Assembly: GCA_002699105.1 (NCBI GenBank)
Contig: PABJ01000003.1
Coordinates: forward strand, 1-43,045
Direction of reading: 5' to 3'
Length of the DNA: 43,045 nt
Source of the DNA: Ectothiorhodospiraceae bacterium
Lineage (GTDB): Bacteria; Bacteroidota; Ignavibacteria; SZUA-365; GCA-2699105
The position numbers and the translations under genes are program-made. This document shows positions 1-9,926 of the stretch, piece after piece (positions within the stretch are counted from its first letter, which is position 1; each line of letters begins with the position of its first letter). The notes under the pieces were generated by a model. The model saw only the letters and a list, made by a program, of their open reading frames with translations, did no database searches and was not told where the DNA came from.

Positions 1-172
1 CATAGCATTTGTTCTTTACATCGCATATGCGCATTCGCCGCTGGATTCAACCACTTTTGAATTGCACCATCTTGCCTTTCTTCTGATACCGGTGGTTGCC
101 TACTTCTATCGGCGCTGGTGGTACGCGAGTTCTGCGAAGGCACAGCAAATCCGGATGGAGTTTGGCGGATGA
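1..172 (+). CDS. C-terminal end of a small membrane protein (partial, tandem paralogue of the next gene)
   Basis: The frame is open from the left edge and stops at TGA 170-172, giving 56 visible residues. It ends with AYFYRRWWYASSAKA.QIRMEFG, which is almost identical to the end of the next gene both as DNA and as protein. A hydrophobic stretch (LAFLLIPVVAYFY) precedes the basic RRWW motif, so this is the last membrane segment followed by a cytoplasmic tail. Its stop overlaps the start of the next gene (ATGA), so the two are translationally coupled. The ORF track misses it because its start lies outside the window. Function unknown. Confidence 0.75.
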   Translation, partial: IAFVLYIAYAHSPLDSTTFELHHLAFLLIPVVAYFYRRWWYASSAKAQQIRMEFGG

Positions 173-708
173 GTGGAACAGTACCAATCCATAAGACTGC
201 CGAACTCTCGTTCGATGCATACCGCGCCATGTACAACGAGAAGCTTGAGGAGCAAATACAGAAGGGACAGAAAGATCTCCTCATCGTCGGCTGTCTCATC
301 GCCTGTGTGCTGGCCTACCTTTTAAAAGATGGAGAGTTCTCGGCATCCGAAATGCAGTGGATTATTCCCGGCCTTATCATGTTTGCAGCTTGTGTTCCGG
401 GTATCTACTCGAACCCAAGCATACCGAATATTTTGCTGCGGATGAGATATATGGTGCTCCATGTGGAATTTCGAAAGGAAGTTCTGAACCGTGCCTTGGT
501 CTCCGGTTTCAGTCATGTCACCATGATAATGGCATCCTTTTTCTTGCCATTGATTTCTATTCCCACCGAACCAATCGCCTTCATTATTGCCGCTGCGCTT
601 CTACTGATTCCGCCGGTTGCCTACTTCTACCGGCGCTGGTGGTACGCGAGTTCTGCGAAGGCACATCAAATCCGGATGGAGTTTGGAAAGGGAGTGACAC
701 AGGAATAG
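169..708 (+). CDS. Four-TM membrane protein of unknown function, tandem duplicate
   Basis: This 179-residue protein is read from ATG 169 rather than 118, because the first 17 residues of the listed ORF are an out-of-frame copy of the previous gene's tail and ATG 169 overlaps that gene's stop (ATGA). A charged N-terminal region (about 1-34) is followed by four hydrophobic segments near residues 35-52, 62-80, 112-130 and 134-152, and then the RRWWYASSAKA tail. I recognise no family. The tandem copy upstream and the small membrane gene one base downstream suggest an operon of membrane proteins. Its role cannot be read from the sequence. Confidence 0.75.
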   Translation: MSGTVPIHKTAELSFDAYRAMYNEKLEEQIQKGQKDLLIVGCLIACVLAYLLKDGEFSASEMQWIIPGLIMFAACVPGIYSNPSIPNILLRMRYMVLHVEFRKEVLNRALVSGFSHVTMIMASFFLPLISIPTEPIAFIIAAALLLIPPVAYFYRRWWYASSAKAHQIRMEFGKGVTQE

Positions 709-709
709 T

Positions 710-1030
710 ATGTTTGGAAAGCAGCTACCGCGGTTTGGGGCGATGAAGTCGAATCCACCGGATTTCGTTGAGCCGCTGGACGAATACAAGAAGCAGCCGC
801 CTGCGACAAAGAAAAAGCGTGCACTTTACGTAGTAGCACTGCTCCTTGCGCTCAGTCCGTTATATATCGGCGCCGAACACGGGGAGGGCTGGCTGCGCGA
901 GGCATCACGAATTGGATTCTTTGTTTTGCTTATCGCTGCTGTTACCGTCTATGCAGTGCGCTCGTTCCAGAACCGGTTATATCGCCGGGGCCTGCTTCCG
1001 GAGCAACGTAACGAACAGGACGAATCATGA
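710..1030 (+). CDS. Small two-TM membrane protein
   Basis: This 106-residue ORF starts one base after the previous stop, so it probably belongs to the same operon. ATG 743 is an alternative start. A basic stretch (KKQPPATKKKRA) precedes a hydrophobic segment near residues 38-55, then a second one near 68-85, and the C-terminus is polar (LPEQRNEQDES). No family was recognised. The operon probably ends at the hairpin at 1160-1190. Confidence 0.6.
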   Translation: MFGKQLPRFGAMKSNPPDFVEPLDEYKKQPPATKKKRALYVVALLLALSPLYIGAEHGEGWLREASRIGFFVLLIAAVTVYAVRSFQNRLYRRGLLPEQRNEQDES

Positions 1031-1159
1031 ACGAAAGCCAAGAGCTACTCTAGCGCATCAGGCTCGGAGACTCCGCTGGCAGAAGCTCCACGAGAAAATA
1101 TTGTTCAAGCATGCTACTCGTGAAATAACGGTTCAGCTCCTTATCGGACCGGTACAGCA

Positions 1160-1190
1160 AAGCCCCTTCGGAGTTTCTCCGAGGGGGCTT
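1160..1190. terminator. Bidirectional intrinsic terminator between convergent genes
   Basis: A 14-bp stem, AAGCCCCTTCGGAG / CTCCGAGGGGGCTT, has one G-T wobble and a TTT loop. It sits between the + strand membrane-protein operon (ends 1030) and the - strand propeller gene (ends 1213). The U-tract is weak on the + side (TTGTTGTATTT). Confidence 0.75.
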
Positions 1191-1212
1191 GTTGTATTTG
1201 TGATATTACCGT

Positions 1213-3324
1213 CTAGTTCACTTTGACGACTCGCGACGTCTTGGCATTGCCCCCGCTCATCACCCGGATCATATAACGTCCAGCGGGGACAGACTGACCG
1301 CTCATGGATACACCATCCCAGGTGTAGTTGTGTGTTCCCGGGTTCAGCATACCGCTATGTACTACGGCGACTTCTCTCCCCAACGCATCAAAGACCGCAA
1401 CGTGAACCACATCACGCGAATCGAGGTGAACGTCAAAGTCCGTCGCGCTCACGAAAGGATTTGGGTACGCTGCTGAGACACTGAAGCTGCCTGCAGCTGA
1501 AGGGACTTCAGGCGTTCCGGTTATCGTCCCGGGATCGGTTAGCCAAATTCCGTCGAAATCGGTACTGGCCGCAAGCAGCCCATTGGGAAGTACGGTGAGG
1601 TCGCTTACCCAATGAGTGAGCTCTCCCATATGCTGGAGATTATCGTCCAACTTGTATGCCGCATACACTCCGTTATTTGTCCCATAGAAGGTGTTTCCCC
1701 TGAGATCGCTGACGATAGCGGTGATTTGGTCTGCCGGGACGTCGAATTGAAGATCCCGCTTTGCCCAGGTCAAGCCGTTATCGATTGATAGATAATCGCG
1801 GAACAGAATGACGCCCGGTTCATACTCGTACATTTCGGCGTCGTATGAGTACTCGAAGTCTGCTACCGCTTCCCACGATGCTCCTTGATCGGTCGATCGA
1901 TAAAACATGTTGTTCATTGCATCGGCGATAAACAGCACGCGGCCGCTCGTCAGGAACATGTACTCCGGAAGCAGTACCGGAGAGTTGTACCCACCCGCAG
2001 AGGAAGTCGAGGAATTGAAGTAATACAGTATACCTGCATCCGTACAGATGGCGAGGTCACGTGCGATGTGGCGCTGGACTGCGTAACTGGTGATATTTTC
2101 AGGGGCTACGTCGAATACCGTATTCCAAGTATCCCCCTGGTCGGTCGATAGCCAGAGTTGATTGTCGTGCGCCGAGTACCAGGCACCGAGGTGGTGCGCG
2201 TAGAACATCGGCATCGGCTCGGTGTCCGTCCACGGCTGAGGGCTCTGTTCCGGGTAGCGCATCCACGTATCACCGAAATCGGTGGTTATGTACCTTCCGC
2301 CGACGAGGATGTTATCGCCGATACCGTGAATGCTGGCAGCGCCTTTTTCCACCATGCTATGCATCGAGGTGTACCATGTTGCGCCCCAGTCAGTCGTCGC
2401 TGTAATTCCATCCGCATAATGAGAGCCCAGGAAATAGCCGTTGCCGAGGAAATGGAACCGCTCCATACGCGGACCTGCTGGGTAGGGATGCCACGATTGA
2501 CCGCCGTCGGTTGTATGATATATTTGCTGTGTTTCTGCCTCAAGTGCAAGCATACTTTCGCGGTCGAAGGCAAAGAAATCCAGCGCAGGCTGCCCCGATG
2601 TACCCGGATGAGGCAGCGCTTCCCATGTATCGCCGAGATCTTCCGATACGCGGATGCCGTTCTCTGTGTTGAGCAGTACGAGGGATTCGAAGCAATCCAC
2701 GCCGAGAATAGGGAAATCGTTGGGCCACACGTTATCCCATGTGGTACCAGCATCGTTGCTGCGGTAAAGGCCCTTACTGACCGTGCCCATGAACAGCGCT
2801 CCGCCAACAGACTGTGCAAGGTCCGCAGGGTTGAATTCGTAGCTGCTGCCTTTGTACAGCAGCTCCCACGACTGCGTTGCATCGCTGTACTTGTAAAGTC
2901 CGAGCACATCGCTATATGCGTACAGGTAAGGTGCGCCGAAAAACAAATGCATATCCCCGCCAGGTACGCTGGAATGGCGATACCATGTGCTGCCTTCGTC
3001 ATCGCACACGAAGACGGATGCATTGGAGGTAATTGCGTAGAGGATACGGTTGCTGCGGTCGTACTGAAGGGAGGTGATTCCGCCATCCGGAAGCCCTCCG
3101 CCGGCCTTCATCCAGGTAAAACCATGATCTGTGCTGCGGAACACACCGCCGGGGATCATCCCCGTAACGACGTTCGTTCCGCTCGTGTGTATAAATTCTG
3201 TCGTACCCGCAGCATGCATTGCACCGCTGATATTGCGCCACTCCAGCGTCTGCGCCGAGAGCGTTCCTGCGGCAAGCATGAGCAGGTAAACGACGATATT
3301 TGAACTCCGAAGTATGAAAGACAT
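1213..3324 (-). CDS. Secreted Asp-box (BNR/sortilin-like) beta-propeller with T9SS sorting domain
   Basis: The protein has 703 residues. A signal peptide (about 1-24, ending LSAQ) is followed by roughly 560 residues carrying about ten Asp-box motifs of the form S.D.G.TW (STDHGFTW, SNDAGTTW, STDQGDTW, STDQGASW and others). Such repeats form propellers in BNR, sortilin and Ycf48-like proteins. No sialidase catalytic residues are recognisable, so a binding or structural role is likelier than hydrolysis. The last 85 residues are a T9SS type A sorting domain (AYPNPFVS, NYTWDGVS..G, PAGRYMIRV, RVVKVN). An AAAGGATG ribosome site precedes ATG 3324. It is transcribed alone, downstream of a long intergenic region with a minisatellite. 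Confidence 0.85.
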   Translation of the reverse strand: MSFILRSSNIVVYLLMLAAGTLSAQTLEWRNISGAMHAAGTTEFIHTSGTNVVTGMIPGGVFRSTDHGFTWMKAGGGLPDGGITSLQYDRSNRILYAITSNASVFVCDDEGSTWYRHSSVPGGDMHLFFGAPYLYAYSDVLGLYKYSDATQSWELLYKGSSYEFNPADLAQSVGGALFMGTVSKGLYRSNDAGTTWDNVWPNDFPILGVDCFESLVLLNTENGIRVSEDLGDTWEALPHPGTSGQPALDFFAFDRESMLALEAETQQIYHTTDGGQSWHPYPAGPRMERFHFLGNGYFLGSHYADGITATTDWGATWYTSMHSMVEKGAASIHGIGDNILVGGRYITTDFGDTWMRYPEQSPQPWTDTEPMPMFYAHHLGAWYSAHDNQLWLSTDQGDTWNTVFDVAPENITSYAVQRHIARDLAICTDAGILYYFNSSTSSAGGYNSPVLLPEYMFLTSGRVLFIADAMNNMFYRSTDQGASWEAVADFEYSYDAEMYEYEPGVILFRDYLSIDNGLTWAKRDLQFDVPADQITAIVSDLRGNTFYGTNNGVYAAYKLDDNLQHMGELTHWVSDLTVLPNGLLAASTDFDGIWLTDPGTITGTPEVPSAAGSFSVSAAYPNPFVSATDFDVHLDSRDVVHVAVFDALGREVAVVHSGMLNPGTHNYTWDGVSMSGQSVPAGRYMIRVMSGGNAKTSRVVKVN

Positions 3325-3505
3325 ACGTCATCCTTTCAAGCTGTAAGGTGTTTCCAGTCGTAACGACCGGGCTGTTTTGAACTGAAACTGAATGGCGATA
3401 TTACGGCCGGTGAAAATCGAAAGTTGCGGCCGTGCTTCTAATACAGTATTCGGATAACCTGGTATGGTGCAGCGGCGTGGAATTATTTCACGATTGAAGC
3501 AGCCT

Positions 3506-3553
3506 GTATTTCAGAAATGCGTTCTCTACAACGGATAAAGAATGCTGAAATAC
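3506..3553. repeat. Inverted repeat / potential long hairpin upstream of the propeller gene
   Basis: The outer arms GTATTTCAG (3506-3514) and CTGAAATAC (3545-3553) are perfect complements. Inner arms GCGTTCT / AGAATGC extend the stem with one mismatch. It lies about 180 bases upstream of the - strand gene starting at 3324. It could be a transcript leader structure or an end signal of the transcript arriving from 4061; no U-tract supports a terminator. Confidence 0.4.
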
Positions 3554-3558
3554 GGTAG

Positions 3559-3966
<408 letters not shown>

Positions 3967-4060
3967 GGAGGCAGCATCAAGGCAGACTGCCGGAGAGCAT
4001 CCCGCTCAAGGAATGCCTGCCGGCACAGACGCCGCTGCGTATAGGATAGAAGCCGGCGAA

Positions 4061-6301
4061 CTAGCGCAGCTTGACGATGGTACCGCTCTCATGCCGGCCG
4101 CCAAAGCCGAGGCTATAGTAGTAGACGCCGGGAGGAATGGGCATACCATCGAGGGCGGTGCCGTCCCAGTCGAAGGTGTGGCTGCCGCGGGAGTAGTGTC
4201 CGGACTCGGCGAAGACCTGTCTGCCGTACACGTTGACAATGGAGAGAGAGAGCATCCCAGAGGAGCGGAGGTCCACATCGATGGAAGCCCTGTCCACGAA
4301 GGGGTTCGGATAGAAAGCGCCAAGCGTGAAGGAGCCCGCACCAGCAGGAACGTCCCCGATGCCAACGGACTTGCGGGCCTCAATGGCGACAGGTACAGGG
4401 ATGACCTGCCAGCCGTCGAGGAGATCGGTCTTGTACTCGATGTGAATAGTATCGACAACGTTGGCGCCCTCGGCGACCTTGTTCATAATGAGCAGCCACT
4501 CGAAGTACATGTCCTCGCCGGGGCCCAACTCGGGGAAGCCGTAGGAGCGCGGGTAGCCGTTGGCATTCGTGAAGTAGTTTTCGCTGAGGTCACGGAGCTG
4601 AACGAAGAGATTGGGATTTGTGGTATCGGTGCGGTTCTCGAGCTCGAATCTGAGCAGGAAGCGGTCGGGGACCCACTTGCGAGTAACGGGGTTGTAGCGG
4701 ATGCTGTCCAGGGATTCGTGGGAGGTGTGAATAGGCGGTCGGACGCCTTGAATGAACACGCGCTCGGTGCATTCGAGGATCTTCTGGTTACCGTGATCGA
4801 ACACCTCGAGGGAAACAGTCTCTTCACGGTCGTACTCGGAACGTAAGGGGCGCACGATCCAAAAGTCGTAGACATCATCCTTTCCGGGTATCTCACCGAT
4901 CTGCCAGTAGGTATCCTTCGTAGTCTCAAATGAAGCAGGGAGATTGAGCACGGCATGATGAACAGGCAGGGGATCGAAGCGGGGATTGATGATTCTGCTA
5001 TTGATGGTGAAGAGGGGATGGGTGAGTGCACCATCCTCGACAAGAATCTCATCCGGCACCGTCATGAAGCAGGCAGGATCTGGTGCCGGATCGGCGATAC
5101 GGATGGTAATGCATGTATCGCGGCCATCGGGATAGAGCTCAGTGGCATAGTGAATACAAACACGTTCCTCGGTATCGGAGATCGGAGAATCTGCGAGCGT
5201 GACTTTCCAAACAAGTTCTCGAGGGTGATCTTTCTGTAAAGCAAAGCTGCTTTGCTCCGCTTCGACGCCATCAACAAGGGCGAGATGAGGAGCCTGCGAT
5301 AAGTCGATTAAGGCAGTTGGCCAGCGGTGGGATGTATCAAGCGTGGACTCAAGACTCAATCGAATATCGAACGTATCCGGAGTCCACACTCCCGTTGAAA
5401 CATCGAAACTTATCAGTCCAGGGTAATATAGTTCTGAGAGTACACCATTTACGCCAGGTATATGGAACGAGCCGGCACATCCCGCTTGCTTGTAATTGAG
5501 TGTGTCGAACACCTCAATAGTGAACCGCACATCCCGATCGTACCAAAGTTTCTTGATGTTCACGCCCCAGGTCACGGTGATGGATTCGCCCGGCGGTATG
5601 GGATCGAAATAGAGGAACCGCGATCTATCGTCAGGGTGAATATCTGCCGACATGCCGCGGGCAAGGAAAATCTGAGCCTCTTTTGCGATGACGGGGACAG
5701 CACCGCGATTTTCAATGCGTGCCTCAACTTTGAATGTTGAGGTTGTATACCGATGATCATCGAACAGAATCATACCCGGGCCGCTGAGATTGGCGCATAC
5801 GATATCGAGATGTGGGATCGTCAACTCAATCATCTGTGCCGCAGGCCGCGAACATGAACCACTGATAGGGATGGCGGGATTCGTGATCTTCCGGTACCTG
5901 ATATCGGCCGTAAACGGATCTCCCAAGGCTATTGCGCTTTTGTTATCCGGAGCGAGCTGCCATTCGAATGTCGCCGTATCCCCGAGAGAAATAGTATCAG
6001 GCAGCTGCTGCCAGAGAGTCTGTGCAGAGGGCGCAAGGACGTACCCACGCGGAACAGTAATGCCTGCTTCCAGCCCGATTGCCGTGAAGGTTGGTTCCGT
6101 CCCTATCAAGTGAACCTTGAGGAGAAACTTTTCGGGAATGAACGTACGGCGATTGGTTTCGTATTCGATCTTCGAAGGGGCATCGATCACACATTCGACT
6201 GGATCTGTAGCTGATCGGGCACGGGTATTCTGTTGGGCTGTACCGGTGCATGTACAACACAAGAATAGGACTACAACAGCAGTGACGAGAAAGTAACGCA
6301 T
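4061..6301 (-). CDS. Secreted protein of five Ig-like repeats with T9SS sorting domain
   Basis: The protein has 746 residues from ATG 6301. That start gives a clean signal peptide (MRYFLVTAVVVLFLCCTCTG), whereas the longer listed ORF would run into the end of the upstream gene. The body contains five divergent repeats of about 125-130 residues with the pattern I.Y....W.PD.F.L...L.N ... F.W.L. The best preserved are repeats one, three and five (RRTFIPEKFLLKV, TGVWTPDTFDIRL, TRKWVPDRFLLRF). They look like Ig-like or DUF11-type beta domains. A T9SS domain ends the chain (FYPNPFVD, FDWDGTALDG, PPGVYYYSL). It is the last gene of the 13815-to-4061 run and lies 122 bases after 6424. No catalytic motif is seen. 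Confidence 0.8.
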   Translation of the reverse strand: MRYFLVTAVVVLFLCCTCTGTAQQNTRARSATDPVECVIDAPSKIEYETNRRTFIPEKFLLKVHLIGTEPTFTAIGLEAGITVPRGYVLAPSAQTLWQQLPDTISLGDTATFEWQLAPDNKSAIALGDPFTADIRYRKITNPAIPISGSCSRPAAQMIELTIPHLDIVCANLSGPGMILFDDHRYTTSTFKVEARIENRGAVPVIAKEAQIFLARGMSADIHPDDRSRFLYFDPIPPGESITVTWGVNIKKLWYDRDVRFTIEVFDTLNYKQAGCAGSFHIPGVNGVLSELYYPGLISFDVSTGVWTPDTFDIRLSLESTLDTSHRWPTALIDLSQAPHLALVDGVEAEQSSFALQKDHPRELVWKVTLADSPISDTEERVCIHYATELYPDGRDTCITIRIADPAPDPACFMTVPDEILVEDGALTHPLFTINSRIINPRFDPLPVHHAVLNLPASFETTKDTYWQIGEIPGKDDVYDFWIVRPLRSEYDREETVSLEVFDHGNQKILECTERVFIQGVRPPIHTSHESLDSIRYNPVTRKWVPDRFLLRFELENRTDTTNPNLFVQLRDLSENYFTNANGYPRSYGFPELGPGEDMYFEWLLIMNKVAEGANVVDTIHIEYKTDLLDGWQVIPVPVAIEARKSVGIGDVPAGAGSFTLGAFYPNPFVDRASIDVDLRSSGMLSLSIVNVYGRQVFAESGHYSRGSHTFDWDGTALDGMPIPPGVYYYSLGFGGRHESGTIVKLR

Positions 6302-6423
6302 AGCATCCCTGTTGAGCATAAAGGGATTCGCGGTGATACCGCATGACTCAGAGTACCTGAAGAATGTAGCGAAGATTTCGGAAAGTGTAAAGGCAGTAAT
6401 GCGTCGCTGGTTGAACCCCGCCG

Positions 6424-9066
6424 TTACGGTCCGATATTGATGGTACACGGACGAATGGCGAAGACCCAATAGCCTTTCCCCGGCTCCACTTCCGAAGCGA
6501 TGGTAAACTGTCCGCCGTCAAATCCGAACAACCCTCCAATCGAATTCGCCGGTGTACTTGTGACCCGTGAAACGGGGATTGGCTCTGAAAGCGATCCGAC
6601 GAGATTCCAGGTATAGGCTTGGGAAACCGTATATGTCGCAGATTGTATCGGCGTACCGCCATTGATGATGGTTCTCGGCCCATTGAAATACACGAAATAG
6701 CCTTTGCCGCTCTCTGCTTGTGACACTGCCTGGTATTGCGCTCCGTCGAATTCCCAAACAGCGCCGGAGATGCCGCTAAATACGTAGTCAACGTCCCAGC
6801 GGGAAGGCATGACCGGCACAGAAACTATGTTCCACCCTTCATCTACGGTATGGACGATGGGCTTCGTCCATCTTGTGAAGCGTCCAGCTGTTTTATTTCC
6901 TGCGATCGTAAAGCTGCCACCCACATAGAATCCGCTATCTGTAGGAGCGAGAGAGTAAACTATATCATTTGTTCCGGAACCGAGTGTTTCCCACGTGGAG
7001 TCTGTCCATCGGCCGATATTGCCAGTGGATATCCCACCCGCCGTAGTGAATCCACCTGCCACATATACGTCGCCGTCGAACTCGGCGATGGAACGAACAG
7101 CTCCGTTGGTTCCAGACCCGAGAGGCTGCCAGGCCCCTCCATACCATTTCGCGATGCAGTTAGCTGCTGAACTACCAGCTGTGGTGAAGAATCCCCCGGC
7201 ATAGAGTGCAGTGTCGACGGAGGTTAGCGCTGTCACTGTGTAGTTCATTCCGCTACCAAGCGCTGAATAGCTCGTTCCATTCCAGGATGCAATACGGTTT
7301 GCGGAAGCACCGCCTGCCTGGGTGAAACTTCCTCCGACAAAGAGAGTCGTGCTGTCGCTCTCCAACGCATAGACGGCGGCATTCACGCCTGTACCTACAA
7401 CACTCCATGAAGTCCCGTTGAACTCGGCGATATTATGCGGTGGATTGGGAGCTCCAGCAACAGACAACAAGCCTCCTGCATAAAGCTTTCCTTGATGTGT
7501 CTGCAGCGCATTCACACCGCCGCTCAGTCCGAAACCCGCCTGCGACCAGGAACTGCCGTTCCATCGGGCGATACCGCTGACGGAAACTCCGCCGGCGTTT
7601 GTGAAGAATCCGCCCGCGTAGAGATATCCGTTGTACACTTCCATGTATTGAACAGCCTGGTTCGTGCCGCTGCCCAGAGGCATCCACTTGCCATTGACTT
7701 TGCGAGCGATATAATTGACCGCTGTTCCTCCAGCGTTCGTGAAATTACCGCAGATGTATATATCGCCGTTGTAAGTCTCAACGTCGAAGACGGTGTTGTT
7801 CATACCGTTGCCAAGTTGCCGCCAATTCACACCATTGAGTTCAATGATGCTGTTGCATACCACACCGGATAGAATAGTAAATGCTCCGCCGGCAACCAGC
7901 GATAAGCTGTCGGTGACTATCGTATGAACGGTACCGTTTGCACCGTTGCCTAGCGCCGCCCAGGTAACCCCGTTCCAGCGGGCAATATTGCTTACCGATA
8001 TTCCGCCGGCACTGGTGAAGTTCCCGCCTGCGTATATAGCATTGTTATACTTTGTAATCGATCGGACAGTATTGTTGATGCCGGACCCGAGCGAATTCCA
8101 GAAGAAGCCGTCCCATCTCGCAATTTTCGACATGGGAGTGGTTCCGTTGACAAAGTTGAAATTACCTCCGACGTAGAGATTCATTCCATCGGGATATATC
8201 GCATACACATCACCTGCAACACCGCCGCCAACAGTTGCCCATTGCTGGGCCGGAACGTCCCATTTCGCAAAATGACCGGTAAACTTGCCGCCGATATACA
8301 TCTCACCTATGTCGCTTATTGCAATATCAAGAACCTCGCCGTTGGTACCTGTTGCGAGTTGAACCCAGTTGACGCTGTTCCATTTGATGATGTTATTCGC
8401 GTTCATACCGGGAACACCGCCGCCGAAGAGACCGCCAACGTAGAACTGATTGCCATCCGGCACTATGATGTTCACCCGGCCATTGATGCCGGTTCCGATT
8501 GCCGACCAGTTCGGGCCACCGGTCCACTTTGCAATGCGGTTCACAGTAGTGGATCCGCTGTGTATGAATTCGCCCCCGGCATAGATATCATTCCCGACGA
8601 CAGCGATAGTATATACGGTGCTATCGAACCCATCGCCCATCGGGTACCAATTGTAGCCATCCCAGTACGCAATATTCTTTGCGGGGATGCCGCCTACCCT
8701 CGAGAATAAGCCGCCGACATAGATCTTATCATCATGCTGTAGAATGGCATGCACGATGCCGTTGGTTCCGGGCAGTCCATAGCCGTCATCCCACGCTACA
8801 TCAAATGGATCGGGAGTGCCGAGACTGTGTAATTGGGGCTTCTGGATCGGGGCGAACCGAGGTTCTTCACCTGGACGCGAGATCAACCGCAGTCCGCCTG
8901 TATTCGATGAATGATCCTGCGCTGGTACGGCCTTGAGGGTGCCGTCAGGATGAAGATACTCGAGGACACCACCATTCGATGGCGGAGTATAGCGATCCTG
9001 TGCCCGCAGCATTGTTATGCAAAGAGCGAACATCGAAATCAATGTGAGTAATACGACCCGCTTCAT
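6424..9066 (-). CDS. Secreted repeat beta-propeller with a WNLVS/GYWV C-terminal module
   Basis: The protein has 880 residues and a signal peptide ending MLRAQ. Residues about 70-720 are some 15 tandem repeats of about 40 residues with consensus IARWNG..W..LGSGxNG.V....V....LYAGG.FT.AGG. This layout fits one or more beta-propellers, perhaps like kelch or DUF5122 repeats. The C-terminus is not a T9SS sorting domain. It is two copies of a roughly 70-residue module (WNIVSVPV ... GKGYFVYF and WNLVGSLS ... GKGYWVF) also found at the end of the protein encoded at 20348. It follows the 9089 gene by 22 bases, so it is in the same operon. Ligand unknown. Confidence 0.8.
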   Translation of the reverse strand: MKRVVLLTLISMFALCITMLRAQDRYTPPSNGGVLEYLHPDGTLKAVPAQDHSSNTGGLRLISRPGEEPRFAPIQKPQLHSLGTPDPFDVAWDDGYGLPGTNGIVHAILQHDDKIYVGGLFSRVGGIPAKNIAYWDGYNWYPMGDGFDSTVYTIAVVGNDIYAGGEFIHSGSTTVNRIAKWTGGPNWSAIGTGINGRVNIIVPDGNQFYVGGLFGGGVPGMNANNIIKWNSVNWVQLATGTNGEVLDIAISDIGEMYIGGKFTGHFAKWDVPAQQWATVGGGVAGDVYAIYPDGMNLYVGGNFNFVNGTTPMSKIARWDGFFWNSLGSGINNTVRSITKYNNAIYAGGNFTSAGGISVSNIARWNGVTWAALGNGANGTVHTIVTDSLSLVAGGAFTILSGVVCNSIIELNGVNWRQLGNGMNNTVFDVETYNGDIYICGNFTNAGGTAVNYIARKVNGKWMPLGSGTNQAVQYMEVYNGYLYAGGFFTNAGGVSVSGIARWNGSSWSQAGFGLSGGVNALQTHQGKLYAGGLLSVAGAPNPPHNIAEFNGTSWSVVGTGVNAAVYALESDSTTLFVGGSFTQAGGASANRIASWNGTSYSALGSGMNYTVTALTSVDTALYAGGFFTTAGSSAANCIAKWYGGAWQPLGSGTNGAVRSIAEFDGDVYVAGGFTTAGGISTGNIGRWTDSTWETLGSGTNDIVYSLAPTDSGFYVGGSFTIAGNKTAGRFTRWTKPIVHTVDEGWNIVSVPVMPSRWDVDYVFSGISGAVWEFDGAQYQAVSQAESGKGYFVYFNGPRTIINGGTPIQSATYTVSQAYTWNLVGSLSEPIPVSRVTSTPANSIGGLFGFDGGQFTIASEVEPGKGYWVFAIRPCTINIGP

Positions 9067-9088
9067 GGTGGTACCCGAGTAATAAAGG

Positions 9089-9865
9089 TTAACGGAGGAG
9101 CATCATCCGGCGTGTCTGAACGAATTCACCGCTGATTAACCGACAGTTATACATACCGCTCGCGACTTCATGCCCATCGTCGCTACGGCCATCCCAGCTT
9201 AGTGTGTGCGTGCCTGGTGCGATGTCGCCTGAATGCAGGGTTCGTATCTTCCGTCCGAGGGAATTGAAGATTTGGATCTCGGCAAAACCGCGCGTCTCGT
9301 TCGAAAACTGAATCGTGGTGGATGGGTTGAACGGGTTGGGGTAGTTCTGCTGCAAGGCAAAAGAGGACGGATTTACAACCTCATCTACATCGGATAAGAC
9401 CGAGAAATTGAGCGCCAATTCGTAATTGGTTATGGGTTGATTGTCTTTATCTGCTGCGACGATGTTCTTCACACGGAATCCGAATGGATCTTCTACCCAT
9501 ACACCATTGAGGACGAAGACGATTTGCTTTTGACCCGGCTTGACCGTCGTCCCGCCTGCATCGTACGCGAGGAGCACGAATACTTTGTCATGTTCACGGA
9601 TCTTCGGATTATTCGGGCCGGGGATCGGACCGAAAATCGTCTGAATTTTGTCTGCATCCTCGGGCAACTGATCGATACCCGTGAATTCGAATTGCAGGCC
9701 GCGGATTTGCACTTTGTTATCCATCCGGACAGCAATCTGCTGCTCGGAAACAAATACCTCCAGTTTCACGTCGCCCTGAGCGAGCGCCTGCGGTTGAATG
9801 TGCTGTATTGGCAATGCCGTAATGGCAATCATGATCGATAGAAATGCGAACTTCGCTGCGTTCAT
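9089..9865 (-). CDS. Secreted cohesin-like module with T9SS sorting domain
   Basis: The protein has 258 residues. A signal peptide (about 1-30) leads into one beta domain (about 31-160) containing VQIRGLQFEFTGI, KIREHDKVFVLLAYDAGG and PGQKQIVFVLNGV. This matches the second cohesin-like module of the 9927 protein, which has KGMQLEFNGI, KIREHDRTTVALLYSASG and PAGS..LITI. A T9SS domain follows (NYPNPFNPSTTIQF, LSWDGRSDDGHEV, SGMYNCRL). A strong AAGGAG site precedes ATG 9865. It therefore encodes a single-module version of the larger neighbours. The cohesin resemblance comes from the pattern of conserved positions and is not proven. Confidence 0.75.
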   Translation of the reverse strand: MNAAKFAFLSIMIAITALPIQHIQPQALAQGDVKLEVFVSEQQIAVRMDNKVQIRGLQFEFTGIDQLPEDADKIQTIFGPIPGPNNPKIREHDKVFVLLAYDAGGTTVKPGQKQIVFVLNGVWVEDPFGFRVKNIVAADKDNQPITNYELALNFSVLSDVDEVVNPSSFALQQNYPNPFNPSTTIQFSNETRGFAEIQIFNSLGRKIRTLHSGDIAPGTHTLSWDGRSDDGHEVASGMYNCRLISGEFVQTRRMMLLR

Positions 9866-9926
9866 GAAAAACTCCTTACCACTGGGTTGTTTCTATTCCG
9901 GTGTTATATAATATCTGTGTCGAACC

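Noticed and set aside
2158-3303. 381-residue + strand ORF
   Set aside because: Antisense shadow of the Asp-box propeller gene, Cys/Arg-rich and without recognisable features.
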